Notes: a model not told the origin generated them from the sequence alone. A DNA stretch of 64,000 bases from Haloprofundus salilacus (GCF_020150815.1 NZ_CP083723.1:1860001-1924000); one strand, 5' to 3'; numbered from the stretch's first letter, positions 34,636-43,951 are shown. Numbers and translations: made by a program.

Positions 34636-35171
34636 CGTTCACCCTCATCGAGGCGGCGACGCTCGTGTTCGTCATCGGCTGTGCGCTCACGGCGGCGTTG
34701 CTTCGAGACGTGCTCGCGGCCATCATCGCCTCTGCGGCCTACAGCCTCGGTATCGCCATCCTCTGGGTCGTGTTGCAAGCACCCGACGTGGCGCTCACCG
34801 AGGCCGCGGTCGGCGCGGGCGTGATGACGCTTCTCCTCCTCTTGACCATCGCGAAGACGGTCCGAACCGAGAACGAGAACCGCTTCGAGCGCGTCCGACC
34901 CCGGTCACTCGTCGTCCTCGTCGCGTTCGCGGCCGTACTACTGGCGACGGTTCCGGCGCTTCCCGCCATCGGTGCGCCGGACGCGCCCGTCGCCGGCGGC
35001 GAGGTCACCCAGTACTACCTCGACAACGCGTACGAGGAGACCGAGGTCGGAAACGCGGTGACGGCCGTGTTGGCCGCCTACCGTGGGTTCGACACCCTCG
35101 GCGAGGCGGTGGTGGTGTTCACCGCCGGGGTCGCGGTTCTGCTCGTGCTGCGCCGGGAGGTGTTCGTATGA
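34632..35171 (+). CDS. Mrp antiporter DUF4040-type subunit (MrpA C-terminal/MbhD-like)
   Basis: The 179-residue protein has about five hydrophobic helices. The first half (CALTAALLRDVLAAIIASAAYSLGIAILWVVLQAPDVALTEAAVGAGV) matches the DUF4040/MbhD domain found at the end of MrpA in bacteria. The second half (AYRGFDTLGEAVVVFTAGVAVLLVL) matches the MbhE-like segment. So a domain that is fused in bacterial MrpA stands alone here, as in archaeal membrane-bound hydrogenase-type operons. Confidence 0.88.
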   Translation: MTFTLIEAATLVFVIGCALTAALLRDVLAAIIASAAYSLGIAILWVVLQAPDVALTEAAVGAGVMTLLLLLTIAKTVRTENENRFERVRPRSLVVLVAFAAVLLATVPALPAIGAPDAPVAGGEVTQYYLDNAYEETEVGNAVTAVLAAYRGFDTLGEAVVVFTAGVAVLLVLRREVFV

Positions 35172-35659
35172 GCGCCGACGACGCCACCGACCGCATCGTA
35201 CACAACGACGAACAGACGCCGTACGTCGAGAGCACCATCATCATGACGACCGTCCGGGTCGTCGTGCCGTTCATCCTCACGCTCGGCCTGTTCGTGATGT
35301 TCCACGGCGCGGACTCGGCGGGCGGCGGCTTCCAGGGCGGCGCGATCGCCGGAACCGTCGTCCTGCTGCTCGCGTTCGCGTTCGGTATCGGACCGGTTCG
35401 CGACTGGCTGAACCCGGCGGTCGTGCTGGGTCTCGTCGTCGTCGGCGTCGGGACATTCCTCGCCGTCGCGCTCGGCTCGATGCTGCTCGGCGGAGAGTTC
35501 CTCCAGTACTCCGCCTACCCCGTCTACCACGCGAGCAAGTACGGCATCGAACTCGTCGAACTCGGCATCGGGGCGGTCGTCGCCGGCATCATCACCGGTC
35601 TGTTCTTCCTCATCGCCGCCGGGTTCGAGACGGGAGAGCCGATGGAGGACGAACCATGA
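35168..35659 (+). CDS. mnhB: Mrp antiporter subunit B
   Basis: The 163-residue protein has four helices and the MnhB motif VPFILTLGLFVMFHGADSAGGGFQGGAI, followed by a second conserved zone YPVYHASKYGIELVELGIGAVV. The ATG at 35168 overlaps the previous stop by four bases. Its length is slightly above the typical 140 residues because of a polar N-terminus. Confidence 0.93.
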   Translation: MSADDATDRIVHNDEQTPYVESTIIMTTVRVVVPFILTLGLFVMFHGADSAGGGFQGGAIAGTVVLLLAFAFGIGPVRDWLNPAVVLGLVVVGVGTFLAVALGSMLLGGEFLQYSAYPVYHASKYGIELVELGIGAVVAGIITGLFFLIAAGFETGEPMEDEP

Positions 35660-36024
35660 TCTGGGAGATTCTACTCACACGCTACAACTACGTCGTCGTC
35701 GCGCTGCTGCTGCCTATCGGTGCGTACATGATGATAGAGAACCGGAACCTCGTCAAGAAGGTCATCGGCATGAACATCTTCCAGACGGGTATCTTCCTGT
35801 TCTTCATCACCTCGGCGTTCCGCGAGGGCGGGTCGCCGCCGCTCGTCGGGTCTGGCGGCGAGGGTGCGACGTACGTCAGCCCGCTGCCTCACGTGCTCAT
35901 CCTCACGGCCATCGTCGTTGGCGTAAGCCTCACGGCGGTGGCGCTGGCGCTCATCGTCCGCATCTACACCGAGTACGGCACGCTCGACGAGGTCCACCTC
36001 CGGGAGGTCCGCGCCGATGAGTGA
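35656..36024 (+). CDS. mnhC: Mrp antiporter subunit C (NuoK-like)
   Basis: The 122-residue protein has three helices with the NuoK/MrpC pattern IGAYMMIENRNLVKKVIGMNIFQTGIFLFFI and PLPHVLILTAIVVGVSLTAVALALIVRIY. It is homologous to complex I NuoK. The start overlaps the mnhB stop by four bases, and the stop overlaps the next start by eight bases. Confidence 0.93.
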   Translation: MIWEILLTRYNYVVVALLLPIGAYMMIENRNLVKKVIGMNIFQTGIFLFFITSAFREGGSPPLVGSGGEGATYVSPLPHVLILTAIVVGVSLTAVALALIVRIYTEYGTLDEVHLREVRADE

Positions 36025-37588
36025 GCTACTACCGCTGCTCGTCGCGGTGCCGATTCTGGGCGCACTCGTCGCGCTGGCGGTCGGCTACAAGTTCGACCGC
36101 CTCGCCTGGCCGCTGACGTTCGCCACCTCGCTAGCGCACACCGCGCTCGCGACTCTCGTCGCCGTACAAGTGTACTCGCGCGGCGATCCGCTTAGCTACG
36201 CGGTCGGCGGCTTCCGACCACCGTTCGGCATCGAACTCGTCGTCGACGGTCTCAACGCCGCCATCGTCGCGCTCGTCGCGCTCGTCGCGCTCGGCGTGCT
36301 CGTCTACGCGCGACGCGCCGGACCGCACTCGGTTGCCTTCTACACGGGCTACCTGCTGCTCGTCGCCGGGCTCTCGGGGATGAGCGTCACGGGGGACATG
36401 TTCAACCTCTACGTCTTCCTCGAAATCACCGGTCTCGCCGCCTACGCGCTCGTAGCGACCGGCGACGACGGCCGCTCGGCAGTCGGCGCGCTGAAGTACC
36501 TCCTGATAGGGACCGTCGGCGCGTCGCTGTTCCTCATCGGCGTCGGCTACGCCTTCGTCGCGACGGGGACGCTCAACATGGCCGACCTCGCCGAGAAACT
36601 CGCCGCGACCGGCTACGGCTCGACGCTCGTCCGGGCGTCGTTCGCGTTCGTCGTAACCGGATTGGCCGTCAAGACGGCGCTGTACCCGCTGCACACGTGG
36701 CAGCCGGAGGCGTACGCGAGTGCCCCCGACAGCGTCAGCGCGCTCATCTCAGCACTCGTCTCGACGGTGTCGGCGTACGCGCTCGCGCGCGTCGTCTACA
36801 GCGTCTACACCGTCGACTTCCTCGCCTCCGTCACCCTCGCACGCGAGTTCGTCCTCGTACTGGCGGGCGTCAGTATCGTCGCCGGGAGCGTCCTCGCGGT
36901 GATGCAGAGTGAACTGAAGCGGATGCTCGCGTACTCGTCGGTGTCGCAGTTCGGCCTCGTCGTCGCCGCCTTCGCCGTTGCCAACGAGGCGGCGGTGACG
37001 GGCGGCCTCGTCCACCTCGTCGGCCACGCGGTGATGAAGGGCGGGCTGTTCCTCGCGGCGGGTGCCATCGCGGCGCGAACGGGTGCGCGGTACGTCGAGC
37101 AGTTCGACGGGCTCGCCGCCCGCGCGCCGCTTCTCAGCGCTGCGCTCGCGGTGCTGTCGCTGTCGATGGTGGGCGTTCCGCCAGCGGTCGGCTTCGTCGG
37201 CAAGTGGTACATCGCCCTCGGCGCGATTCAAGCCCAGTCGTGGCCCATCGCGGTCATCATCCTCCTGAGCACGCTCCTGACGCTGGCGTACTTCCTGCGG
37301 CTCGTCGAGCGGATGTACTTCCGCTCGGCCGCGCCGACGGAGACGCCCGCCGACTCGCCGACCGGAACCGGCGCGGCCGCCGTCGCGGACGGTGGTGAGG
37401 CGAATGGCGTGACTGACGACGACCGACCCATCCTCGGACGCGGCGACGACGCCGCCTTCGGCGGTCACTCCGTCAGCATGGTCGCCGTCGTCGTCGTCGC
37501 GGCGGTGCTCGCCGTCGCGCTCGGCCCACTCGTCTCCGTTTTCGAACCGCTCCTCGAACCGACCCTCGAACTTCTACTCCAGCAATGA
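36017..37588 (+). CDS. mnhD: Mrp antiporter subunit D (NuoN/NuoM-like)
   Basis: The 523-residue membrane protein has the antiporter-like subunit fold of complex I. Proton-path residues appear in MFNLYVFLEITGLAAYAL (conserved Glu), VKTALYPLHTWQPEAYASAPDSVSALIS and LKRMLAYSSVSQFGLV. Near the C-terminus an Asp/Gly/Thr-rich hydrophilic stretch of about 50 residues separates the last helix. It is one of three such large subunits in the operon. Confidence 0.93.
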   Translation: MSELLPLLVAVPILGALVALAVGYKFDRLAWPLTFATSLAHTALATLVAVQVYSRGDPLSYAVGGFRPPFGIELVVDGLNAAIVALVALVALGVLVYARRAGPHSVAFYTGYLLLVAGLSGMSVTGDMFNLYVFLEITGLAAYALVATGDDGRSAVGALKYLLIGTVGASLFLIGVGYAFVATGTLNMADLAEKLAATGYGSTLVRASFAFVVTGLAVKTALYPLHTWQPEAYASAPDSVSALISALVSTVSAYALARVVYSVYTVDFLASVTLAREFVLVLAGVSIVAGSVLAVMQSELKRMLAYSSVSQFGLVVAAFAVANEAAVTGGLVHLVGHAVMKGGLFLAAGAIAARTGARYVEQFDGLAARAPLLSAALAVLSLSMVGVPPAVGFVGKWYIALGAIQAQSWPIAVIILLSTLLTLAYFLRLVERMYFRSAAPTETPADSPTGTGAAAVADGGEANGVTDDDRPILGRGDDAAFGGHSVSMVAVVVVAAVLAVALGPLVSVFEPLLEPTLELLLQQ

Positions 37589-39450
37589 CAGAGATCCCAT
37601 CACTCAGACCGCTCGCGGCGGTCGCCGTTCCGGCGGTCGCTATCGTCGCCATCTACGCGTCGAACCGCCGGCCGAACGTGAGGGAGGCGTGGACGCTCGT
37701 CGCCGCCGCGACGACGTTCCTCGTCGTGGCGAGCATGGTGCCGCGAACGATCGCGGGCGACGCCTACGTCACCAGCCTCGGCGGTTTCGTCCCCGGCATC
37801 GACTTCGCCCTCCGGGCTGACGCGCTCGGGATGCTGTTCGGCCTGCTCGCGAGCCTACTGTGGCTAGTCACGAGTTTCTACAGCATCGGCTACATGCGCG
37901 GCCTGCACGAACACGCCCAGACTCGGTACTTCGCCGCCTTCGCCGCCAGCGTCAGCGCCGCCGTCGGCGTCGCGTTCGCGTCGAACCTGCTCGTGCTGTT
38001 CGTCTTCTACGAACTCCTAACCGTGGCGACGTACCCACTCGTCACCCACGACGAGACGGCCGAGGCGCGCGCTGCTGGTCGAAAGTACATCGCCTACACC
38101 TTCGGCGGCGGCGTCGCCGTTCTCGCGGGGACGGTCCTCGTCTACGTGCTCGCCGGGACGGTGGCGTTCGCCCCCGGCGGCATCGAGGGCCTCGCCTCCG
38201 CCGACCCGACGCTCGGCCGCGCGGCATTCGCACTGTTGGCGCTCGGCTTCGGCGTCAAGGCGGCGCTGATGCCGGTTCACTCGTGGCTCCCGGACGCGAT
38301 GGTCGCACCGACGCCCGTCTCTGGGCTGCTGCACGCCGTGGCCGTCGTCAAGTCCGGCGTCTTCGGCATCGCCCGCGTCGTCCTCGAAGTGTTCGGTCCC
38401 GACACCGTTGCGAACCTCGGCGTCGGCGTCCCGCTGGCGGCCGTCGCGGCGTTCACGCTCCTGATGGCGAGCGTCATCGCGCTCCGACAGGACAACCTCA
38501 AGCGCCGCCTCGCGTACTCGACGGTGAGCCAACTGTCGTACATCGTCCTCGGCCTCGGCATCGGTGCCTCGCTCGGCGGTGACGCAGCCAGATACGCACT
38601 CATCGGCGGACTGCTGCACATCCCTGCCCACGCGTTCATGAAGCTCACGCTGTTCTTCTGCGCGGGCATCATCCACGTCGAGACCCACACCGACGATATC
38701 AGCGACATGGCCGGCATCGGCAAGCGGATGCCGCTGACGATGGCCGCGTTCGCCGTCGCGGCCGCCGGGATGGCCGGAATCCCGCTCGTCGCGGGGTTCG
38801 TCAGCAAGTTCTACCTGCTCATCGGCACCGCCTCCGGCGGCGAGGTGGTGTTCACCGTCGCGCTGCTGGTCTCCGGAGTGCTGAACATCGGCTACTTCTG
38901 GCCGGTCGTCTACCAGGCGTTCTTCGAGAGCGAGGTGCCCGGCGGTCACGACCGGAAACCGCTCGTCGAGCACCGTTACGGCGGCCGTGCGGACGTTGCC
39001 GCCGACGGGGGCAGCCGTGACGAGAGCGGCGCCGACCTCGGCGAGGGCTCCGCGCTGAGTGGCGGCGACGCCGGCGCCCATGCGGGCGGAGTACAGAGAC
39101 CAGCGGACCCGAACGGTGATTACGCGGTCGACCGCTACCCGAGCGACCACACGAAACAGGGCGGCGCACTCGGTGACGGAACCGCGGAGATGGCCGAGAA
39201 CGACGCACAGGGCGATGCCGACCACGACCACCACCACGAGGGCGGTCCGCCGACCGGCGGCTGGGAGCGCCGCAGTTGGCTCGGCGCCGAGAGTACGTGG
39301 TTCATGCTCGGCCCGATTCTGACCGCCGCCGTCGGCTCTGTCGTCATCGGTATCGTCCCCGGTCGGGCGGTGTTCCTCCGCATCGTCGAACAGGTGGTCA
39401 CGGCGGCGACGGCTGCGACTGCCGCCGCGACGACGGGGGTGTTGTTCTGA
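37585..39450 (+). CDS. Mrp antiporter large subunit (NuoL/NuoM-like), with long acidic His-rich insert
   Basis: The 621-residue protein has the antiporter-like fold: NLLVLFVFYELLTVATYPLV, KAALMPVHSWLPDAMVAPTPVSGLLHAVAVVKSG and LKRRLAYSTVSQLSYIVLG. Residues about 455-575 form an unusual hydrophilic insert rich in Asp, Gly, His and Glu (with DADHDHHHEGG) before the final helix, facing one side of the membrane. It corresponds to MrpA or a second MrpD by sequence. It overlaps its neighbours by four bases at the start and one at the stop. Confidence 0.9.
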   Translation: MTEIPSLRPLAAVAVPAVAIVAIYASNRRPNVREAWTLVAAATTFLVVASMVPRTIAGDAYVTSLGGFVPGIDFALRADALGMLFGLLASLLWLVTSFYSIGYMRGLHEHAQTRYFAAFAASVSAAVGVAFASNLLVLFVFYELLTVATYPLVTHDETAEARAAGRKYIAYTFGGGVAVLAGTVLVYVLAGTVAFAPGGIEGLASADPTLGRAAFALLALGFGVKAALMPVHSWLPDAMVAPTPVSGLLHAVAVVKSGVFGIARVVLEVFGPDTVANLGVGVPLAAVAAFTLLMASVIALRQDNLKRRLAYSTVSQLSYIVLGLGIGASLGGDAARYALIGGLLHIPAHAFMKLTLFFCAGIIHVETHTDDISDMAGIGKRMPLTMAAFAVAAAGMAGIPLVAGFVSKFYLLIGTASGGEVVFTVALLVSGVLNIGYFWPVVYQAFFESEVPGGHDRKPLVEHRYGGRADVAADGGSRDESGADLGEGSALSGGDAGAHAGGVQRPADPNGDYAVDRYPSDHTKQGGALGDGTAEMAENDAQGDADHDHHHEGGPPTGGWERRSWLGAESTWFMLGPILTAAVGSVVIGIVPGRAVFLRIVEQVVTAATAATAAATTGVLF

Positions 39451-41210
39451 TGGACGCCCTGACCGCGGTACCGCCGTTCGTCTACGTGCTCGTCGCCGCG
39501 CTGCTGCTGCCGTTCGTCCCCCGACGCGTCGGCCACGGCCTCGGTGTCGTGGCGACGGCCGTCGTCGTTCCCATCGCGTTCTTCGCACCCGAAGGCGTCT
39601 ACTGGGCGGTCCAACTGTTCGGCTTCGACGTCGTACTGTTCAACATCGACGCGTTCTCCCGGCTGATGGGCATTATCTTCGGCTTTATCGGCGCGATTGC
39701 GGTGCTGTACTCGTACGCGAGCGACGCGTCGAACAAGCAGACCGCCTACGCGCTGTCGTACGCCGGAACCAGTATCGGCGCAGTGTTCGCCGGTGACTGG
39801 CTCACGCTCGTCTTCTTCTGGGAGCTGATGGCCGTGACGAGCACGCTTCTCGTCTGGGACTACGGCGGCAAGGCCGTCCGCGCGGGCTTCCGCTACGCCG
39901 TGCTGCACGGCATCGGCGGCAGTCTCGTCCTCGCGGCCATCGTCTGGCACTACGCCGAAGTCGGGTCGTTCCTCTTCAGCGCCTCGACGGGCATCGTCGC
40001 CGGGACACCCGCGATTCTGGCGCTCGCCGCAATCGGTATCGGCGTCAACGTTGGCTTCGTCGGTCTGCACGCGTGGCTCCCGGACACCTACCCGCGTCCG
40101 CACGTCGCCGCCAGCGTTTTCCTCTGCGTTTACACGACGAAAACCGGTGTTTACGCGATGTACCGCGCGTTCCCAGAGGGCCACCTCTGGCTGGCCTACA
40201 TGGGCGCGGCGATGGCCGTCTTCGGCGCGACGATGGCGGTGCTGCAGAAGGACATGCGCCGCCTCCTCTCCTATCACATCCAGTCGCAGGTCGGCTACAT
40301 GGTCGCGGGCGTCGGCATCGGGACGACGCTGGCGACAGCGGGCGCGTTCGGCCACGTGTTTAACCACATCCTCTACAAGAGCCTGCTGTTCATGACCGTC
40401 GGCGTGATCATCTACCGGACCGGCGAGGAGAGCCTGAAGTACGTCGGCGGACTCGGCCGGAAGATGCCCGTCACGGCGGCGGCGTTCGTCATCGCTGCGC
40501 TCTCGATTGCGGGCTTCCCCGGCTTCAACGGCTTCGTCAGCAAGGGGATGATCATCGCCGAGGCGCACTACAAGCATCTCGACCTCGTCTGGTATCTGCT
40601 GCTCGCGGGTGGCGTCGGAACGTTCCTCTCGTTCATCAAACTCGGCTACTACGCCTTCTACGAGGGGAGCTACGACGGTCCGGTCCGCGACGCGAACCGA
40701 CTCCAGATGGTCGGAATGGTGAGCGTCGCCGTGCTCTGCGTCGTCTACGGTCTCTTCCCGGACGCGCTGTTCGCCATCCTTCCCGGCAACGAGGGCGGCT
40801 TCGACTACACGACGTACACGGTCGGCCACGTACAGGAAGGACTGATTCTGGCCGTCCTCGGCGTCGTCGGCTTCGCCCTCCTCAAAAAGCCGCTTGACCG
40901 TATCGGGCGCGTCCCAGATATCGACGCCATCTACAATCCGCTCGCCTTCTACGGGACGCGTGGGTTGGTCCGTGGCGTCACCGAGACGTACGCCGCCGTC
41001 GACCGTGCGACCGTCGCCACCGCCTCGGGCGTCACGTGGACGGTCAGTCACCCCGAGGAAGCGCTCCGGCGCGCGTCAGGTCGGACCGACGCCGTCGACG
41101 ACGACGGCACCCCGACGTGGCCGGTGTCGCTTCGGGCGGGTATCGGAACGAGCATCCTGCTTCTGACCGCCGTCGCGACGGTCGGGATCGCGCTGCTCGT
41201 CGTCGCGTAA
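39450..41210 (+). CDS. Mrp antiporter large subunit (third NuoL/NuoM-like protein)
   Basis: The 586-residue protein starts at ATG 39450, overlapping the previous stop (TGATG). Antiporter-like motifs include DWLTLVFFWELMAVTSTLLVW, GLHAWLPDTYPRPHVAASVFL and MRRLLSYHIQSQVGYMVAG. A C-terminal extension with a short helix closes the protein. In bacteria one MrpA and one MrpD occur; here three large subunits are encoded in series, as in other haloarchaeal Mrp operons. It ends the operon. Confidence 0.9.
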   Translation: MDALTAVPPFVYVLVAALLLPFVPRRVGHGLGVVATAVVVPIAFFAPEGVYWAVQLFGFDVVLFNIDAFSRLMGIIFGFIGAIAVLYSYASDASNKQTAYALSYAGTSIGAVFAGDWLTLVFFWELMAVTSTLLVWDYGGKAVRAGFRYAVLHGIGGSLVLAAIVWHYAEVGSFLFSASTGIVAGTPAILALAAIGIGVNVGFVGLHAWLPDTYPRPHVAASVFLCVYTTKTGVYAMYRAFPEGHLWLAYMGAAMAVFGATMAVLQKDMRRLLSYHIQSQVGYMVAGVGIGTTLATAGAFGHVFNHILYKSLLFMTVGVIIYRTGEESLKYVGGLGRKMPVTAAAFVIAALSIAGFPGFNGFVSKGMIIAEAHYKHLDLVWYLLLAGGVGTFLSFIKLGYYAFYEGSYDGPVRDANRLQMVGMVSVAVLCVVYGLFPDALFAILPGNEGGFDYTTYTVGHVQEGLILAVLGVVGFALLKKPLDRIGRVPDIDAIYNPLAFYGTRGLVRGVTETYAAVDRATVATASGVTWTVSHPEEALRRASGRTDAVDDDGTPTWPVSLRAGIGTSILLLTAVATVGIALLVVA

Positions 41211-41333
41211 TCCGGCGAATTCGGCCTAAAACCGCTTTCTGTGGCGTCTCGGTTTTCGAGACCACCCGTGCCACCGACCCACGAACGAGCGCCGAATCAC
41301 CAGCATTTATCCCCACCCACGGAAACTGTCGGC

Positions 41334-41903
41334 ATGGACCAGTTGCGGCAGTCGCTGTGCGACGCGCCCATAATCGAGAAAGGCGACTACGAGTACTTCG
41401 TACATCCAATCAGCGACGGCGTGCCGATGCTCGAACCGAGTCTTCTCCGCGAGATCGTCATCAAGATCATCCGCAAGGCGGAACTGGAGAACGTCGACAA
41501 GATCGTGACGCCCGCGGCGATGGGCATCCACATCTCGACGGCCGTCTCGCTGATGACTGACATCCCGCTCGTCGTCATCCGCAAGCGCCAGTACGGTCTC
41601 GATGGCGAAGTGCCGCTGTTTCAGGAGACGGGCTACTCCGAGAGCGAGATGTACATCAACGACGTGGAGGCGGGCGACCGGGTGCTCGTCCTCGACGACG
41701 TGCTGTCGACGGGCGGCACGATGAAGGCGATTCTCGACGCGCTCACGAACGACGTCGGCGCGAACGTCGTTGACGTGGTCGCCGTCATCAAGAAGGCTGG
41801 ACCGAACGAACTCGACAACACCGACTACGACGTGAAGACGCTCATCAACGTCACCGTCGAAGACGGCGAAGTCGTCATCGTCGACGAGAACGGCGACGGG
41901 TAG
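41334..41903 (+). CDS. hpt: Hypoxanthine/guanine phosphoribosyltransferase, archaeal type
   Basis: The 189-residue enzyme salvages purine bases with PRPP. The PRPP loop is [14 protein letters not shown] (about 117-130), and the N-terminal [29 protein letters not shown] is typical of the archaeal Hpt group, related to adenine PRTases. ATG 41334 is supported by the TATA-like catttatcc about 27 bases upstream and by family length. The GfcR regulator encoded at 59900 has the same fold with an added HTH. Confidence 0.93.
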   Translation: MDQLRQSLCDAPIIEKGDYEYFVHPISDGVPMLEPSLLREIVIKIIRKAELENVDKIVTPAAMGIHISTAVSLMTDIPLVVIRKRQYGLDGEVPLFQETGYSESEMYINDVEAGDRVLVLDDVLSTGGTMKAILDALTNDVGANVVDVVAVIKKAGPNELDNTDYDVKTLINVTVEDGEVVIVDENGDG

Positions 41904-42003
41904 ACGGCGAAGAGACGACGAAACGCGAAGCGTTCGACCGCCGCGACGAACGGCGAAACCCGGAGCGTCCGACCCTCCATTCGCCGCGGCGGCCGAAGAC
42001 TGC

Positions 42004-42010
42004 TTTTTTA
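42004..42010 (+). promoter_or_regulatory. TATA-like element of the 159-residue membrane protein
   Basis: A ctttttta tract centred about 27 bases before ATG 42034 suggests a leaderless transcript and supports that start. Confidence 0.45.
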
Positions 42011-42033
42011 TCCGGGCGGCAGCGAGTGGCGGT

Positions 42034-42513
42034 ATGGCGCATGCGAACCCGTGGAACCTCCTCAGTACGGTCCTTCTCGTCACCGGCGCGCTCGTCTTCG
42101 GCGAGGCGCTCCACCAGTCAATCGTCACCGGCGAGGTGTCACTGTTCTCCCAGTCGATTCTGCTCGCGTTGGCGCTCGGAACGGCGCTGATCGCGCTCGG
42201 CTACCGCGTTCGGGTTCCCGCCGAAGTGCTGCGAAACAGGAGGTCGAAGGACGGCGGTTCCGATGCGACAGACGCCGCCGCCCTCGCCGACGCATCCGTC
42301 GATGGAGCGCCCGCCGACGGAGCGCCTGCCGACGCCGATTATGACCCGCGGATGAGTCCGCTCGGCAACACGCCGTCAGACGCCCGCAACCGGTCGTTCG
42401 CCGAGAACGCCCAGGCCGAGGCGCGCCGGGTCGACGAGGAGAACGCCGGTGAGCAGCGGTCCGGCGGCAGAGGCGAGACGAGCGCCGACGGCGGTGACGA
42501 CGACCGAAACTGA
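42034..42513 (+). CDS. Two-helix membrane protein with long acidic tail, unknown
   Basis: The 159-residue protein has two hydrophobic helices (about 7-30 and 38-58) and then a basic patch (RNRRSKDGG). A tail of about 95 residues rich in Asp, Ala, Gly and Glu follows, containing a repeat-like GAPADGAPADA. The tail is presumably cytoplasmic and disordered. I do not recognise a family; by arrangement it could anchor or recruit a soluble partner. Confidence 0.7.
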   Translation: MAHANPWNLLSTVLLVTGALVFGEALHQSIVTGEVSLFSQSILLALALGTALIALGYRVRVPAEVLRNRRSKDGGSDATDAAALADASVDGAPADGAPADADYDPRMSPLGNTPSDARNRSFAENAQAEARRVDEENAGEQRSGGRGETSADGGDDDRN

Positions 42514-42641
42514 CGGGTTCAGACGGCAGTGGTGACAAGCGAAACCGGCAGATTCCGACGGCCGCAGCTCTCGTGGTGTCGGCCATGTGAACTCATAGCG
42601 CGGGATATATATGACACCACTACAATCAACGGATAGCCACC

Positions 42642-42890
42642 ATGTCGCTCAAACATCGGGTCCCGCCGAAGATGCAGCAACCGCTGGGATTCGCGTCGCT
42701 GGGGCTGACGCTCGTCGGGGCGGTCGTCGGCTACGTGTTCACGATACTCGGCATCACGCTGTACTTCGGACTCAACAACCTCGGTGACGCCATCACGACG
42801 GTCGACTCGTTCATCGTCATCGCAACTGGTCTCGTCTGCCTCGTCGCCGGCTACGCCGGCTGGCGTGGCTTCATGACGTTCGCCTACTGA
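42642..42890 (+). CDS. Small two-to-three-helix membrane protein, unknown
   Basis: The 82-residue protein has hydrophobic segments at about 15-40 and 52-78, with N-terminal MSLKHRVPPKMQQPLGFAS. A TATA-like atatatat (about 42605-42612) lies 30 bases before the ATG. It heads a three-gene run (42642-43665) with gaps of only 12 and 16 bases, so the three probably form an operon. Function unknown. Confidence 0.7.
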   Translation: MSLKHRVPPKMQQPLGFASLGLTLVGAVVGYVFTILGITLYFGLNNLGDAITTVDSFIVIATGLVCLVAGYAGWRGFMTFAY

Positions 42891-42902
42891 ACCCTCCCGA
42901 CC

Positions 42903-43433
42903 ATGCCTGTCGATATCCGCGATCACCCCGACGCGCCGGACCTTGAAACGCTGGGCGATCTGACGCTCGAACCGGTACCCGACGACGAGATTCGTCGTCG
43001 CCTCGACGAGGAAGACGAACTGCTGGAGGACCAACTCCGCGAGCGCGACGACGTCGACGCGTACGTCGAACTGAACCGTCGCGCCGAGGGCGGCGAGTAC
43101 GGCGACATCGGAACGGCGCTCTACCGCCTCGTCCAACTGTTCGGAACGCCGCAGGTGCCCGGCTACGAGGCCGGCGGCGACTTGCGCGACCGGACCGACG
43201 AGACGTTCAAATACCTCTTCCGCGTCGGCGCCGACTCCGAGGAACTGCCCGAGTCGTGGCTCGTCACCGTCCACGACTGGCACGTCGACCTCGGCGTCGG
43301 TCTCGCCGCATGGAAGTCGGACGGAACAGACCCCGCCGAGATGGGAGCCGGCGTCGGTCTCGTCTCGTTGGCGCTCGTGACGAACGTCGTCACCGAACCC
43401 GTCGAGTGCGAATACAAAGACATCTGGTTCTGA
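42903..43433 (+). CDS. Acidic haloarchaeal protein of unknown function
   Basis: The 176-residue soluble protein starts with MPVDIRDHPDAPDLETLGD and a highly charged helix (DDEIRRRLDEEDELLEDQLRE). A more hydrophobic C-terminal part follows with LFRVGADSEELPESWLVTVHDWHVDLG. No known motif was seen. Its position between two tiny membrane proteins in a tight operon suggests a complex of the three at the membrane. Confidence 0.68.
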   Translation: MPVDIRDHPDAPDLETLGDLTLEPVPDDEIRRRLDEEDELLEDQLRERDDVDAYVELNRRAEGGEYGDIGTALYRLVQLFGTPQVPGYEAGGDLRDRTDETFKYLFRVGADSEELPESWLVTVHDWHVDLGVGLAAWKSDGTDPAEMGAGVGLVSLALVTNVVTEPVECEYKDIWF

Positions 43434-43449
43434 TGCCGACCGACCACGC

Positions 43450-43665
43450 GTGAGGCTTGACCGACTCGAAGACCGCGCATATCGGTGGTACACCAATGGC
43501 GTCAACCGAATCCTTCTCATCTTCGGCCTCGCGGTGGCGCTGGCGCTCGTCAGTCTCGTGAGCTTCTTCGTCACCGACGACGGCGTCTCGCGGTTCGAGA
43601 TCTCGCTCGTCCTCTTGTCGACGGGGCTGCTCGTCTACGGCAGCATCGAGAGCGGCTTCGAGTGA
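43450..43665 (+). CDS. Small two-helix membrane protein, unknown
   Basis: The 71-residue protein starts at GTG. The N-terminus (MRLDRLEDRAYRWYTNGVNR) is amphipathic and is followed by helices at about 20-42 and 49-66. It ends the three-gene run that starts at 42642. Function unknown. Confidence 0.62.
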   Translation: MRLDRLEDRAYRWYTNGVNRILLIFGLAVALALVSLVSFFVTDDGVSRFEISLVLLSTGLLVYGSIESGFE

Positions 43666-43696
43666 CCTCGCCGGTGAGTCGCGTCGCTTCCGCCGC

Positions 43697-43951
43697 TCAC
43701 CGCTTGTAGTGCATCGCCGCGAAGGCGATACAGATGGCGACGACGAGTAAGCCGCCGAAGACTGGGACGATGGCCGCCTCGCCGTAGTAGCCCGCGTAGA
43801 ATCCGCCGTACGCGAGGGCGACGAACGTCGGAACCGACAGCAGGAAAAACAGCGACGAGAGGTAGCTCGCCAGCGTCGGGTCCTCGTTGTGACCCGCGTA
43901 CGTCCCGCGTTCGCGCGTCGAGCGCTCGCGAGTCGGGATATCCTTCGACAT
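43697..43951 (-). CDS. Small two-helix membrane protein, unknown
   Basis: The 84-residue protein begins MSKDIPTRERSTRERGTYAGHNEDPTLASYL, then has two helices (about 30-52 and 57-78) and a basic end (MHYKR). It runs leftward, facing the previous operon. ATG 43951 gives a sensible polar leader, and the frame upstream looks non-coding. No family recognised. Confidence 0.65.
   Translation of the reverse strand: MSKDIPTRERSTRERGTYAGHNEDPTLASYLSSLFFLLSVPTFVALAYGGFYAGYYGEAAIVPVFGGLLVVAICIAFAAMHYKR

Noticed and set aside
41220-41232. Half iron site gcctaaaac before hpt
   Set aside because: Only one half of the palindrome is present and hpt has its own TATA-like element further downstream.
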